Below are positions 17,106 through 25,264 of a stretch of 64,000 nt of DNA, piece by piece. Position 1 is the first letter of the stretch. Every line of letters starts with the position of its first letter. Both the position numbers and the translations under genes were made by a program. Location of the stretch: contig NZ_CP023694.1 in assembly GCF_008705135.1 (NCBI RefSeq), positions 8,903,001 through 8,967,000 on the forward strand, written 5' to 3'. The notes below the pieces were generated by a model. It was not told the origin of the DNA and made no database searches. It saw only the letters and a program-made list of their open reading frames with translations. This stretch comes from Streptomyces coeruleorubidus. Lineage in GTDB: Bacteria > Actinomycetota > Actinomycetes > Streptomycetales > Streptomycetaceae.

Positions 17106-18511
17106 GCGTCACGCTCCATCGCCTTCTCCAAGTCGCCCTGCAACCGGCGCAGCGCGGGACGCACCGAGCGCGAGGAGGCCAGGGCCGTGCCGGTGTGCTT
17201 GAGCAGTAGCTGCTCGACCTCGGCGACCTGCGGCGGCGCCGGGATCGGTCCCGTGTCGGGGAACCGGTCGAGGGTGTCGTAGAAGACCTGCCAGTGCGCC
17301 GGGCCGGTCTCCTCGTAGCGGCCGGCGGTCAGCATCGAGCGGCGGGCCGGGGTGGTCTGGTTCGTCGTGAACAGCTGGGCCAGGGTGTCCTTGCGGGCCG
17401 CGTACTTGATGAACTCCCAGGCCTCTTCCTGCCTCTTCGAGGTGCGCAGCAGCGCGTAGCCCGCCGCGCCGTACTGCATGCGCTGGGTGCGCCAGCGCGG
17501 GAAGTACTGCACGTCGAACCCGTCCCGGTCCATTCCCGCCAGGTGCAGGCCGCCCGCCCAGAAGCCACCCGCCGGAGTGACACCGACCCGGCCGGTGGAG
17601 AACACGCCGATGAGGTTCTGGCCGTTGCCGCCCTCGGGGCGGGTGCACAGGCCGTCCCGCACGAGGGAGGCGAGATAGTCGTAGACCTCCTCCACCCGGT
17701 CGTGCGTGGCCTGCGGCGTCGTCCACCGGAAGCCGCCGCCGCGGCCCGCGCGTTGGCCGGCCGAGTAGAAGGAGTCCCACAGCCACTCGCCGCCGGGCGC
17801 CTTGGACTCCGCGAGCAGATTGGTGTCGTTCGCGAACAGCCAGGGCACCACACCGCCCCACAGCCGGTTGGTCCAGAAGTAGGGCGTGAAGCGGGCGCCG
17901 CTCGCCTGCTTCATGTCCCGCAGCAGCGTCGTGAAGTCGTCGCGGGTCCAGTCGGCCGGCGGGTACTGCGCCCCGGCCCGCCGCAGCACCTGGCGGTTGA
18001 GGTACATGTCGGCCGCGTTGAACTCCACCGGCAGCTGGTAGAGGCTGCCCTCGTACATCATCGACTCGACCAGCGACGGGTGGACGTCGGCGAAGTACTC
18101 CTTCAGCTCGGCCGCGTCCCGCTTCACCCACTTGTCCAGGGCCACGCCGAGCCGCTGCGCGAACAACTGCACGCCCTCGGTGGCCACGTACACCAGATCC
18201 GGTGCGGTGCCCGCGGCCACCTGCGTGAGGATCTTCGCGAAGAAGTCCGACCAGTCCACGGCCTGCACCGCGTTGATCTGGAGCTTGATGTCGGGGTGCA
18301 GCTCGCGGAAGCCCTCGCGGAGCGTGCGGATGGCCTCCGGCCCGTAGGCGGGGCCGAGCGTGGCGACGACGAGGGAACCGTCGTCACGTCCGGGGATGTC
18401 GGCTCCGGTGAGCCGCTCCCAGCTCGCGGCGGTGCCGCCCAGGGCGGCGGCACCCGCGCCGTAGGCGCCGTACCGCAACAGCCTGCGGCGGGTGAGGTGC
18501 GAGTCGGTCAT
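17102..18511 (-). CDS. Extracellular sugar-binding protein of the ABC importer, Tat-type signal
   Basis: 469 aa. The N-terminus HLTRRRLLRYGAYGAGAAALGG is a twin-arginine signal; no lipobox cysteine follows, so anchoring is unclear. The body matches family 1 solute-binding proteins (LHPDIKLQINAV, TQVAAGTAPDLVYVA, LPVEFNAADMYLNRQVL, VFSTGRVGVTPAGGFW, AWEFIKYAA). It heads the import operon, with ATG 18511. A TTGACA-17-CATCAT promoter at 18553-18581 and a palindromic operator at 18520-18533 lie directly upstream. By context it binds sucrose, kestose-type or levan-derived oligofructoside. Confidence 0.92.
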   Translation of the reverse strand: MTDSHLTRRRLLRYGAYGAGAAALGGTAASWERLTGADIPGRDDGSLVVATLGPAYGPEAIRTLREGFRELHPDIKLQINAVQAVDWSDFFAKILTQVAAGTAPDLVYVATEGVQLFAQRLGVALDKWVKRDAAELKEYFADVHPSLVESMMYEGSLYQLPVEFNAADMYLNRQVLRRAGAQYPPADWTRDDFTTLLRDMKQASGARFTPYFWTNRLWGGVVPWLFANDTNLLAESKAPGGEWLWDSFYSAGQRAGRGGGFRWTTPQATHDRVEEVYDYLASLVRDGLCTRPEGGNGQNLIGVFSTGRVGVTPAGGFWAGGLHLAGMDRDGFDVQYFPRWRTQRMQYGAAGYALLRTSKRQEEAWEFIKYAARKDTLAQLFTTNQTTPARRSMLTAGRYEETGPAHWQVFYDTLDRFPDTGPIPAPPQVAEVEQLLLKHTGTALASSRSVRPALRRLQGDLEKAMERDA

Positions 18512-18519
18512 CGTGGGGC

Positions 18520-18533
18520 CTAACTCGTGTTAG
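18520..18533. promoter_or_regulatory. Probable LacI operator O1 (transport operon side)
   Basis: CTAAC-TCGT-GTTAG is a perfect 5-bp inverted repeat around TCGT, nine bases upstream of the binding-protein ATG and downstream of its inferred transcription start. It shares CCTAACTCGT with the second site at 18604, read on the opposite strand. Repressor binding here would block elongation. Confidence 0.6.
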
Positions 18534-18552
18534 TTGAGGACTGATGCCCCAG

Positions 18553-18581
18553 ATGATGTGAGCGCCGCCCAGACGTGTCAA
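18553..18581 (-). promoter_or_regulatory. Promoter of the fructan import operon
   Basis: On the minus strand TTGACA (18581-18576) and CATCAT (18558-18553) are separated by 17 bases, close to the SigA-type consensus. Transcription would start near 18546, just before operator O1. Confidence 0.5.
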
Positions 18582-18595
18582 GACCGCGCGACGGC

Positions 18596-18624
18596 TTGAC
18601 CTTTAACGAGTTAGGTCCCAAAGT
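18596..18624 (+). promoter_or_regulatory. Promoter of the secreted GH32 gene with embedded LacI operator O2
   Basis: TTGACC at 18596-18601 is a good -35; CAAAGT at 18619-18624 with 17-base spacing is a weak -10. Between them, at 18604-18613, TAACGAGTTA forms a palindrome whose complement reads CCTAACTCGTTA with its flank, matching operator O1. A repressor here would exclude RNA polymerase. Confidence 0.5.
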
Positions 18625-18667
18625 CCTGATGCACATGAGCCGTTTCAGACGAGAGGAACGAGGTGTG

Positions 18668-20212
18668 ATGGGCGGGATCACGAGGAGGGCCCTGTTCGCC
18701 GGGTCGGCCGTGGGCGCGGCCGGCGCGTTGCTGCCCGCCGCGGCGGGCACGGCCGAGGCCAGGCCGCGGAACGGCTGCGCGAGCTACCGCGCGGCCTACC
18801 ACTTCACCGTCCCCGAGCAGTGGAAGAACGACCCGCAGCGCCCGGTCTGGATCGACGGCGCGTATCACTACTACTACCTGCACAACGCCGACTACCTGTC
18901 CGGCGCGATCGGCACCGCCTGGCGACTGGCCACCAGCACCGACCTGGTCTCCTTCACCGACCGGGGGATCGCCGTGCCCAAGGACACCACCCCCAACGGC
19001 GACGTCTGGTCGGGCTCCGCGGTGGTCGACACGGAGAACACGGCGGGCTTCGGGGCGGGGGCGGTCGTCGTCCTGGCCACGATGTCGCCACACGACGGCC
19101 CGAGCGACCAGGCGCAGTACCTGTACTACTCCACCGACGGAGGCCGGACGTTCACCCCGCACGGCACCGACCCGGTGCTGCCCAACCCGGGCGTGCGCGA
19201 CTTCCGCGACCCGAAGGTGATCCGCGACGAGCAACGCGGCCGGTGGGTGATGACCCTGGCCGAGAACGACAAGGTGGGCTTCTACCACTCCGCCGACCTC
19301 AAGTCCTGGACGTACGTGGGCGGCTTCGTCAGGAGCGGCATCGGCGTGCTGGAGTGCCCGGACCTGTTCCGGATCCGCGCCGAAGACGGCACGGCCAAGT
19401 GGGTGCTCGGGGTGAGCGCCAACGGCAAGGGAGCCGGGCTGCCCAACACGTACGCGTACTGGACGGGCTCCTTCGACGGCAGCGCCTTCACGGCCGACGC
19501 CGACGAGCCGCAGTGGCTCGACCACGGCTGGGACTGGTACGGGGCCGTCACCTTCGAGAAGCGGACGGCGGACGGCGCCCTCGACGAGCGGACGCGCTAC
19601 GCGATCGGCTGGCTGAACAACTGGGACTACGCCCACATCACGCCCACCATCGACAGCGACGGCTTCAACGGCACCGACTCGATCGTCCGCGAGATCACGC
19701 TGAAGCGCGCGGCCGACGGCACGTACCACCTGGCGTCCCGGCCGGTCGCCGCGCTCGACCGGTACGTCTCCCGCACGGTGCGGCTCGGCGACCTGGAGGT
19801 CGAGGGCACCCGCGTCCTCGACTACCGGGGCACCGCCTACGAACTGACCTGCGAGATCACGTGGGACCAGCTCACGGGCGCGGGAGTGCAGCTGCGGCGC
19901 TCCCCGGACGGCGTCCGGCACATCGACGCCGGCGTCCACCGCGACTACGCCTACCTCAACCGCCGCCCCAGCGTGTCACCCGACCTGTCGGGCAGATGGC
20001 AGGAGAGCCGGAGCCCCTTCGACCCGGCCCGGCGGACGGTGAGTCTGCGCATCCTGGTCGACCGCACCTCCGTGGAGCTGTTCCTCGACGACGGCCGGTA
20101 CGCACACGCGTCGGCGGTCTTCCCGTACCTGGTCGACACCGGGCTCGCGCTGTTCACGGTCGACGGGAAGGCGGTGTTCCGGAACACCGTGATCCGGGAG
20201 TTCGAGGTGTGA
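18668..20212 (+). CDS. Secreted GH32 fructan hydrolase (levanase/inulinase-like), Tat signal
   Basis: 514 aa. GGITRRALFAGSAVGAAGALL is a Tat-type signal peptide with cleavage near AEA (28-31). The GH32 motifs are present but the first is altered: QWKNDPQRP with nucleophile Asp55 in place of WMNDPNG. FRDPK (179-183) and LECPDLF with Glu229 are canonical. A C-terminal beta-sandwich follows. ATG 18668 has GAGG upstream; earlier in-frame ATGs would precede the Tat motif by 30 residues. It would degrade polymeric or oligomeric fructan outside the cell, feeding the divergent importer. Shared operator motifs indicate joint control by the LacI regulator. Confidence 0.9.
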   Translation: MGGITRRALFAGSAVGAAGALLPAAAGTAEARPRNGCASYRAAYHFTVPEQWKNDPQRPVWIDGAYHYYYLHNADYLSGAIGTAWRLATSTDLVSFTDRGIAVPKDTTPNGDVWSGSAVVDTENTAGFGAGAVVVLATMSPHDGPSDQAQYLYYSTDGGRTFTPHGTDPVLPNPGVRDFRDPKVIRDEQRGRWVMTLAENDKVGFYHSADLKSWTYVGGFVRSGIGVLECPDLFRIRAEDGTAKWVLGVSANGKGAGLPNTYAYWTGSFDGSAFTADADEPQWLDHGWDWYGAVTFEKRTADGALDERTRYAIGWLNNWDYAHITPTIDSDGFNGTDSIVREITLKRAADGTYHLASRPVAALDRYVSRTVRLGDLEVEGTRVLDYRGTAYELTCEITWDQLTGAGVQLRRSPDGVRHIDAGVHRDYAYLNRRPSVSPDLSGRWQESRSPFDPARRTVSLRILVDRTSVELFLDDGRYAHASAVFPYLVDTGLALFTVDGKAVFRNTVIREFEV

Positions 20213-20306
20213 GGGGCGCGGGCGCTGGTGCGGTGTCGCCCCGGGCGGGGATCGCTGTCACGATCTTCCGGTAGGCACGACCACGCCCACGACCAGCGGA
20301 GTGCGC

Positions 20307-21281
20307 ATGACGACGGACAGCCCGATGACGGACGAGGCGGTGCGGGACGCCGGGGTGGAGGTGAAGCCGGTCGCGGGGCACATCGGCGCCGAGATCGGCG
20401 GGGTCGACCTGGCCGGGGACCTCGACGACACCGTGATCGCAGCGATCAGGGCGGTGGTACTTCGGTGGAAGGTGGTGTTCTTCCGGGGGCAGCGGCTGGA
20501 CCACGCCGGGCACGTGGCGTTCGCGCGCCGGTTCGGTGAGACGGTGGTGCTGCCGCGGCGCGGCAAGGCCTCGCCCCCGGACTTCCCCGAGATCGAGACG
20601 ACCGCCGACCGGCTGGAACTCGGCGGGCGGTTCGGCATGGAGCACGACGAGTGGCTGCGGCGCCGCCGCCACACCCTGCTGCGCGGCTGGCACTGCGACC
20701 ACGGCGCCCGCGTCGACCCGCCCGCCGCGACGATCCTGCGCGCCGAGACCGTGCCGCCCTACGGCGGCGACACCACCTGGTCGAACCTCGCGGCGGCCTA
20801 CGCCGGACTCTCCGCGCCGCTGCGGGAGTTCGTCGACGGCCTGCGGGCCGAGCACCGGCTCGGTGTGGGCTACCAGCCCCGGCCCGGCGACGACGCGTAC
20901 GTCCGCCACCTGCTGGACCGCCAGGTCGCCTCGCTGCACCCTCTGGTGCGCGTCCACCCGGAGACGGGCGAGCGGATCCTCTACGTCAACGGCTACTACG
21001 TCGAGCAGATCGCCGGCCTCTCCCGGCCCGAGAGCGGCGCGATCCTGGACATGCTGCTGGAGCAGGCGGTCCGGCCCGAGTACACGGTCCGGTTCCGCTG
21101 GGAGCCGGGCAGCGTGGCGTTCTGGGACAACCGCGCCACGATGCATCTGGCTCCCGGCGACACCGCGCACCTCGATCACCCGCGGATCATGCACCGGGTG
21201 ATGCTCGCCGGGGATGTGCCTGTCGGGGTCGACGGCAGGGCGTCGGAGCCGATCACCGGGACTGCGCCCGGGCGCTGGTGA
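20307..21281 (+). CDS. TauD/TfdA family Fe(II)/2-oxoglutarate dioxygenase
   Basis: 324 aa. The facial triad is His129 and Asp131 in GWHCDHG and His280 in NRATMHLAPGD; Arg293 and Arg297 (PRIMHRVML) bind 2-oxoglutarate and substrate as in E. coli TauD. RWKVVFFRGQRLDHAGHVAFARRFGE is the usual N-terminal block. An insertion of about 30 residues (LGGRFGMEHDEWLRRRR) precedes the metal motif. Members hydroxylate taurine, alkylsulfonates, aryloxyacids or secondary metabolites; the substrate is not deducible. ATG 20307 has GGAG five bases upstream. Confidence 0.9.
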   Translation: MTTDSPMTDEAVRDAGVEVKPVAGHIGAEIGGVDLAGDLDDTVIAAIRAVVLRWKVVFFRGQRLDHAGHVAFARRFGETVVLPRRGKASPPDFPEIETTADRLELGGRFGMEHDEWLRRRRHTLLRGWHCDHGARVDPPAATILRAETVPPYGGDTTWSNLAAAYAGLSAPLREFVDGLRAEHRLGVGYQPRPGDDAYVRHLLDRQVASLHPLVRVHPETGERILYVNGYYVEQIAGLSRPESGAILDMLLEQAVRPEYTVRFRWEPGSVAFWDNRATMHLAPGDTAHLDHPRIMHRVMLAGDVPVGVDGRASEPITGTAPGRW

Positions 21282-21327
21282 CCCGCGCCGGTCGGGCGGG
21301 CCGGTCGGGGATGCGTCGCCTGCGGGG

Positions 21328-21605
21328 GTCTGGTGCGTTGGGGAGGCGCTGCCTCCGAGGTCGGTCTGGTCCGTCGGACGCGCCACCTTTGGGGCGACCG
21401 TTTGCCGGTGGCAGTTGCTCCCCGGGGTGGTCTGGTGTTCGGGACGCGGCGGCTCCGGGGTAGGTCTGGTCCGCTGGGGACACCCCGCGCCTCCGGGGTT
21501 GTTCTGGTCCGCCGGAGAGGCCGCCTTCGGGGCGACCGTTCGCCGGTGGCGCGTCGCTCCCCAGGCCGGTCTGCCGGCCGGAGACGCCCCGCCCCGGGTC
21601 GATCC
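21328..21605. repeat. Composite GC-rich intergenic repeat between convergent genes
   Basis: The 330-base gap between the dioxygenase and LLM genes contains the phrase G(T)TCTGGT(CC)G at 21328, 21364, 21430, 21464 and 21501 and a variant at 21569. The longer block GGGGCGACCGTTTGCCGGTGG at about 21393 recurs with one change at about 21528. Spacings of 36, 66, 34, 37 and 68 suggest two decayed copies of a unit of about 100 bases. No gene or promoter is visible in it. Confidence 0.6.
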
Positions 21606-21611
21606 GGTGGC

Positions 21612-22640
21612 CTACGCGCTCGGGCGCCACCCCAGAGCCGGGCCGAGCCCGGTCGCCATGTCGGTGAGGATCTGGACGTAGTCCTCGTGCTCGAAGGTGA
21701 ACGGGAGCGCGAACGCGACCTCGTCCACCTCGCGGAACGCGGCGTGCGCGTGCAGTCGTTCGGCGATCTCCTCCGAGGTCCCCACCAGGTCCGGCGCGAA
21801 CAGCAGCCGTGCCGGGCCCTGCGGTCCGGCCGTGCGGGGGGTGCGCTCGGCGGCGTACTTCTCGTAGCGGGCGCGCTGTGCGGGCGAGGCGGAGTCCGTG
21901 GGGATGACGACGAGGCCCTGCGAGACGCGGGCGGCCTCGCCGTCGGGGTGGGCGGCCCGGAACGCCTGGATGTGGGAGAGCTGGATCTGTGCGAAGTCGT
22001 GGGGTCCGTCGGGGTCTTCGGCCTTCACGACGCTGCTGGTGAGGAGGTTCATGCCGTGCTCGCCGGCCCACCGGGCCGACCGCAGGCTGCCGCCGCCGTA
22101 CCACATGCGGCGGCCCAGGCCGGGGGAGTGGGGCTGTATCCGGTCGGAGAAGGTCTCGAAGCCTTCCGTCCCGCTGAAGTCCGTCACCGGCTTGCCCCGC
22201 ACGAAGTCCAGCAGCCGCTCCACCCGCCCGTGGCCGAAGTCCTCGGCTTCGGCCGTGTCCGGGTAGAGCGCGCCCTTGACCTGGTCGAAGTGCATCGGCG
22301 GGCCCACGCTGACGCCCGGGTTGAGCCGGCCGCCGGACAGCAGGTCGACGGTGGCCAGGTCCTCGGCGAGGCGCAGCGGGTTCTCCCAGCCGAGCGGGAT
22401 GACAGCCGTGCCGAGTTCGATGCGGCGGGTGCGCTGGGAGGCCGCGGACAGGACGGCGACGGGGGAGGAGATGCCGTACTGGAGATGGCGGTGGCGTACC
22501 CACGCGCTGTCGAAGCCGAGCCGCTCGCCCAGCTCGATGATCTCCAGCGTCGACTCGTGGCCGCGCCGCGGATCCGCCTCGTCGAACAGCCCGATGGTCA
22601 GGAAGCCCAGTTTGCGCAGCGGTCGTGGGGTCGGTGGCAC
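21612..22640 (-). CDS. LLM class flavin-dependent oxidoreductase
   Basis: 342 aa luciferase-like TIM barrel using FMN or F420. Characteristic stretches are LGFLTIGLFDEADPRRGHES, LGERLGFDSAWVRHRHLQ, RIELGTAVIPLGWENPLRLAEDLATVDLLSGGRL (flavin pocket) and LLFAPDLVGTSEEIAERL. Such enzymes oxidise or monooxygenate small molecules; the substrate is unknown. GTG 22640 has GGAGGG six bases upstream. A 12-bp palindrome sits between ribosome site and upstream region, suggesting repression by a MarR- or HxlR-type regulator not found next to it. Confidence 0.88.
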   Translation of the reverse strand: MPPTPRPLRKLGFLTIGLFDEADPRRGHESTLEIIELGERLGFDSAWVRHRHLQYGISSPVAVLSAASQRTRRIELGTAVIPLGWENPLRLAEDLATVDLLSGGRLNPGVSVGPPMHFDQVKGALYPDTAEAEDFGHGRVERLLDFVRGKPVTDFSGTEGFETFSDRIQPHSPGLGRRMWYGGGSLRSARWAGEHGMNLLTSSVVKAEDPDGPHDFAQIQLSHIQAFRAAHPDGEAARVSQGLVVIPTDSASPAQRARYEKYAAERTPRTAGPQGPARLLFAPDLVGTSEEIAERLHAHAAFREVDEVAFALPFTFEHEDYVQILTDMATGLGPALGWRPSA

Positions 22641-22653
22641 GGGCCCTCCATCG

Positions 22654-22665
22654 TTGAAAGTTCAA
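22654..22665. promoter_or_regulatory. TTGAA-AG-TTCAA palindrome, likely operator
   Basis: A perfect 5-bp inverted repeat with two-base centre, 14-25 bases before the LLM oxidoreductase start. Such TTGAA/TTCAA sites are typical of MarR or HxlR family redox regulators. The regulator is not in the immediate neighbourhood. Confidence 0.45.
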
Positions 22666-22733
22666 TGGTGCACCTGTGTCAACCCCGCGGCGGACCGCGC
22701 TGTTCCCGCCGCGCGGGTTCCCGGGGGACCGGG

Positions 22734-24239
22734 TCAGCGCAGCGGGATCGTCACCTCGTCCTCGACCGGCGGGTCGAGTTCCTGGGCCCGGTTGCCGGTG
22801 GCCGCGTAGCAGCGCAGCCGGATCGCCTCCGGGGAGACGTCCAGGCGCAGGAAGCACTTGAAGAACGGCGGGCTGTACGTCGCCGAGCTCGGCGAGAACA
22901 GCGACGTGTAGATCTTGCGCACGGGCAGCCGGAACCGCTTGGCCCGGTCGGGCCGGCGGCCGGTGCCGAGGAGCCCGGCGACCAGCCGGACGCGCCGGGT
23001 GACGCGGGTGGCCGCGCCCGGCACACGGGTCGGCGGGATGCCCAGGCGCTCGGCGATCACGGCCGTCGCCTCCGCCTCGGTGAGCGTGAAGAAGCGGGGC
23101 ATGCGCAGCCGGCGGCCGTAGAGCCGGCTGTAGAAGGCGAGGGAGTCGCCGCGCAGCGGATAGCAGCGGAAGTCCCGCTCGGTCACGTTCGCGACGTTGA
23201 CGCGGGGAATGGTGTGGGTGGCGTGCATGAACGCCCCGCCGCCGCCCGCGACCACGTACTGGAGGGTGCGTCCGTCGTCCAGCCGGACCGGGTACCGCTG
23301 GTAGTTGTGGATGTCGCCGCCGATCGCCGCCACGTAGTGGTGCGCCGGGTCGCGGACGATGTCGTCGACGGTGCCGCCCCCTTCGATGGCGCACGGTTCG
23401 TGTCTGCCGTCCACGTACAGGGGAGATCCGGTGACCAGGATCTTCGGGCGGGATCCCCGGGAGACCTCGCGCAGCCAGGCGCCCTGCTCGGCGTCGAGGG
23501 TGCCCAGCAGTCCCGTGTCGACGCCTATGATCCGTACCGGTCCGGCGTCGATCGCCCAGTACGGGCCCGGCTGGACGGCCTGCTGGGCGGGTGCGGAGCG
23601 CGACTTGCGTGCCTCGGCGAGGTGCCGGCCGTCGTCGGGGCGCGGCCGGTGCCACAGCAGGGACCGCAGCCAGGCACGGGTCAGGGGGCGCGGCCGGGGT
23701 TCGGGCGGCAGTGGCGGGGCGTCGTCGCAGAAGACGCGCATGAAGCCGCCGAGGTCCTCGTACCAGTCGTGGTTGCCGGGTATCGCGTAGATCGGCGCCC
23801 GGTAGTCCCGGTACGGGCGGAAGAACTTCGTGCCGTAGTCGTCCGCGCTGCCCACCGGGTAGATCACGTCACTGGCCAGCACGGCGAAGCTGGTGTCCTG
23901 ACCGGTCTTCAGAAAGCCCGGCACGACGGCGTACTGGGGATCGTCGCCCTCGCCGGTGTCGCCGATGACCAGGAAGGAGAACCGGTCCGGGTCGTCGCGC
24001 CGGATCACCTTGTCGGCCGGGGCGCCGGCGGCCGCGCGCTGCGCCACCCACCGGCCGCGGGTGCGGCCGGTCGGGTCCCCGAACCAGGAGGCCAGCACGC
24101 CGTTGCGGGCGGCCCACAGCATCTTCGGGTCCAGCCAGGAAATTTTCTCGGCCTTCGAAGGCATCAGCCGCTGGTACGCGCCGCGTTCGTCGGTACCCCA
24201 GCCGGCGCCCTCGGCGGTATCGCGTGAGGAGTCGGACAC
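22734..24239 (-). CDS. Calcineurin-like metallophosphoesterase
   Basis: 501 aa, soluble, no signal peptide. The di-metal phosphoesterase motifs are spread in order: FLVIGDTGEGDD, IYAIPGNHDWYED, VTGSPLYV and AIGGDIHNYQRYPV. An N-terminal 60-residue segment (GAYQRLMPSKAEKISWLDPKM) and a C-terminal 150-residue domain of unknown type flank the catalytic part. The physiological substrate of this actinobacterial subfamily is not known to me. GTG 24239 begins VSDSSRDTAEG; ribosome site is weak. Alone between the LLM and MHYT genes. Confidence 0.87.
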   Translation of the reverse strand: MSDSSRDTAEGAGWGTDERGAYQRLMPSKAEKISWLDPKMLWAARNGVLASWFGDPTGRTRGRWVAQRAAAGAPADKVIRRDDPDRFSFLVIGDTGEGDDPQYAVVPGFLKTGQDTSFAVLASDVIYPVGSADDYGTKFFRPYRDYRAPIYAIPGNHDWYEDLGGFMRVFCDDAPPLPPEPRPRPLTRAWLRSLLWHRPRPDDGRHLAEARKSRSAPAQQAVQPGPYWAIDAGPVRIIGVDTGLLGTLDAEQGAWLREVSRGSRPKILVTGSPLYVDGRHEPCAIEGGGTVDDIVRDPAHHYVAAIGGDIHNYQRYPVRLDDGRTLQYVVAGGGGAFMHATHTIPRVNVANVTERDFRCYPLRGDSLAFYSRLYGRRLRMPRFFTLTEAEATAVIAERLGIPPTRVPGAATRVTRRVRLVAGLLGTGRRPDRAKRFRLPVRKIYTSLFSPSSATYSPPFFKCFLRLDVSPEAIRLRCYAATGNRAQELDPPVEDEVTIPLR

Positions 24240-24285
24240 CGCTGCACCGTAACAATGATCTACGCGCCGTCCGCGGGCGGGTCGT

Positions 24286-25143
24286 TCACCGGCCGCGCGT
24301 GGGTGAGTCCGTGTCGTGCCACGAAGTGCGCGGCGCGGGGATGGAGTTGGCGGATGTGACCCCGGCGGAGGCGCCCGGGTGCGGGGCGGGCTTCCGGTTC
24401 CCGGCCCGCTCGCCGTGTACCAGCATCGGGTCGAACATGACCACGACCCCGGCCAGCAGCAGGAAGACGACCGGCCCCAGCAGCATCGGCAGCAGCAGCG
24501 ACAGGGGCGAGTCGCCCTCCCAGGTCCCGCCGGTCGTGTCGTGCACATGGACGCTGACGGCTGCCATGCCCGTGTAGTGCATCCCGGACACCGCCACGCC
24601 CATCACCAGGCTCGCCCCGACGCTCGTCAGGAAGCCGCGGATCGTGACGGCCGCCCACAGCGCGGCGGTCGCGGCGGCGATGGCGATCAGCACGGACAGG
24701 GCGACGCCGACCGGGTCGTAGCCGATGTCGCCGTGCAGCCGCATCGCGGCCATGCCCAGGTAGTGCATGGCCGCCACTCCCAGTCCGGTGATGACACCCG
24801 CGACCGCCAGGGTGACACCGCCCGTGCCGAGGTAGCCGACGATGAACACGCCGATGCCCACAACGGCGACGGCCACGACGAGACTGAGCACCGTCGTGGC
24901 AGCGTCATAACGGACCCGGGTCTCCTCCACGTGGAAGCCGATCATGGCGATGAAGTGCATCGTCCAGATGCCGCACCCGATGGAGGCGGCGCCTAACGCA
25001 AGCCAGCCGGGCTTGAACGACCGCGCGCCGGGCAGCGAACGCACGATGCACCGCAGCCCCAGCGCCCCTCCCAGACAGGCCATCAGATACGCCGCCACCG
25101 GAGTCACCGCACCGTAGCGGAACCCGTCGACCGTGCCGTCCAT
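24286..25143 (-). CDS. MHYT-domain integral membrane sensor, contains a TTA codon
   Basis: 285 aa with seven predicted membrane segments and a C-terminal soluble tail of about 45 residues. The three MHYT repeats appear as TMHFIAMIGF, AMHYLGMAAM and GMHYTGMAAV, whose Met and His residues are thought to coordinate copper near the outer face and sense oxygen, CO or NO. No output domain is fused. Codon 50 (24994-24996) is TTA, which in Streptomyces needs the bldA tRNA, so translation is likely tied to development. Starts at ATG 25143. Confidence 0.9.
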   Translation of the reverse strand: MDGTVDGFRYGAVTPVAAYLMACLGGALGLRCIVRSLPGARSFKPGWLALGAASIGCGIWTMHFIAMIGFHVEETRVRYDAATTVLSLVVAVAVVGIGVFIVGYLGTGGVTLAVAGVITGLGVAAMHYLGMAAMRLHGDIGYDPVGVALSVLIAIAAATAALWAAVTIRGFLTSVGASLVMGVAVSGMHYTGMAAVSVHVHDTTGGTWEGDSPLSLLLPMLLGPVVFLLLAGVVVMFDPMLVHGERAGNRKPAPHPGASAGVTSANSIPAPRTSWHDTDSPTRGR

Positions 25144-25264
25144 GAGCCAACTCCCCCCGAGTCATGGCTGATTTTCCAGCAAGGTCTACGCGCAGTGATC
25201 GAGGGAAAGCAAGCCCTTACCGTCGGTAGGACGGCAACTTCTCTTCAGCAGGAGTCGATTGAGG

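Noticed and set aside
21333..24227. A very long open frame (over 900 codons) on the plus strand
   Set aside because: It is antisense to the LLM oxidoreductase and metallophosphoesterase genes and shows only composition-driven Arg/Gly/Ala/Val sequence, a common GC-rich shadow.
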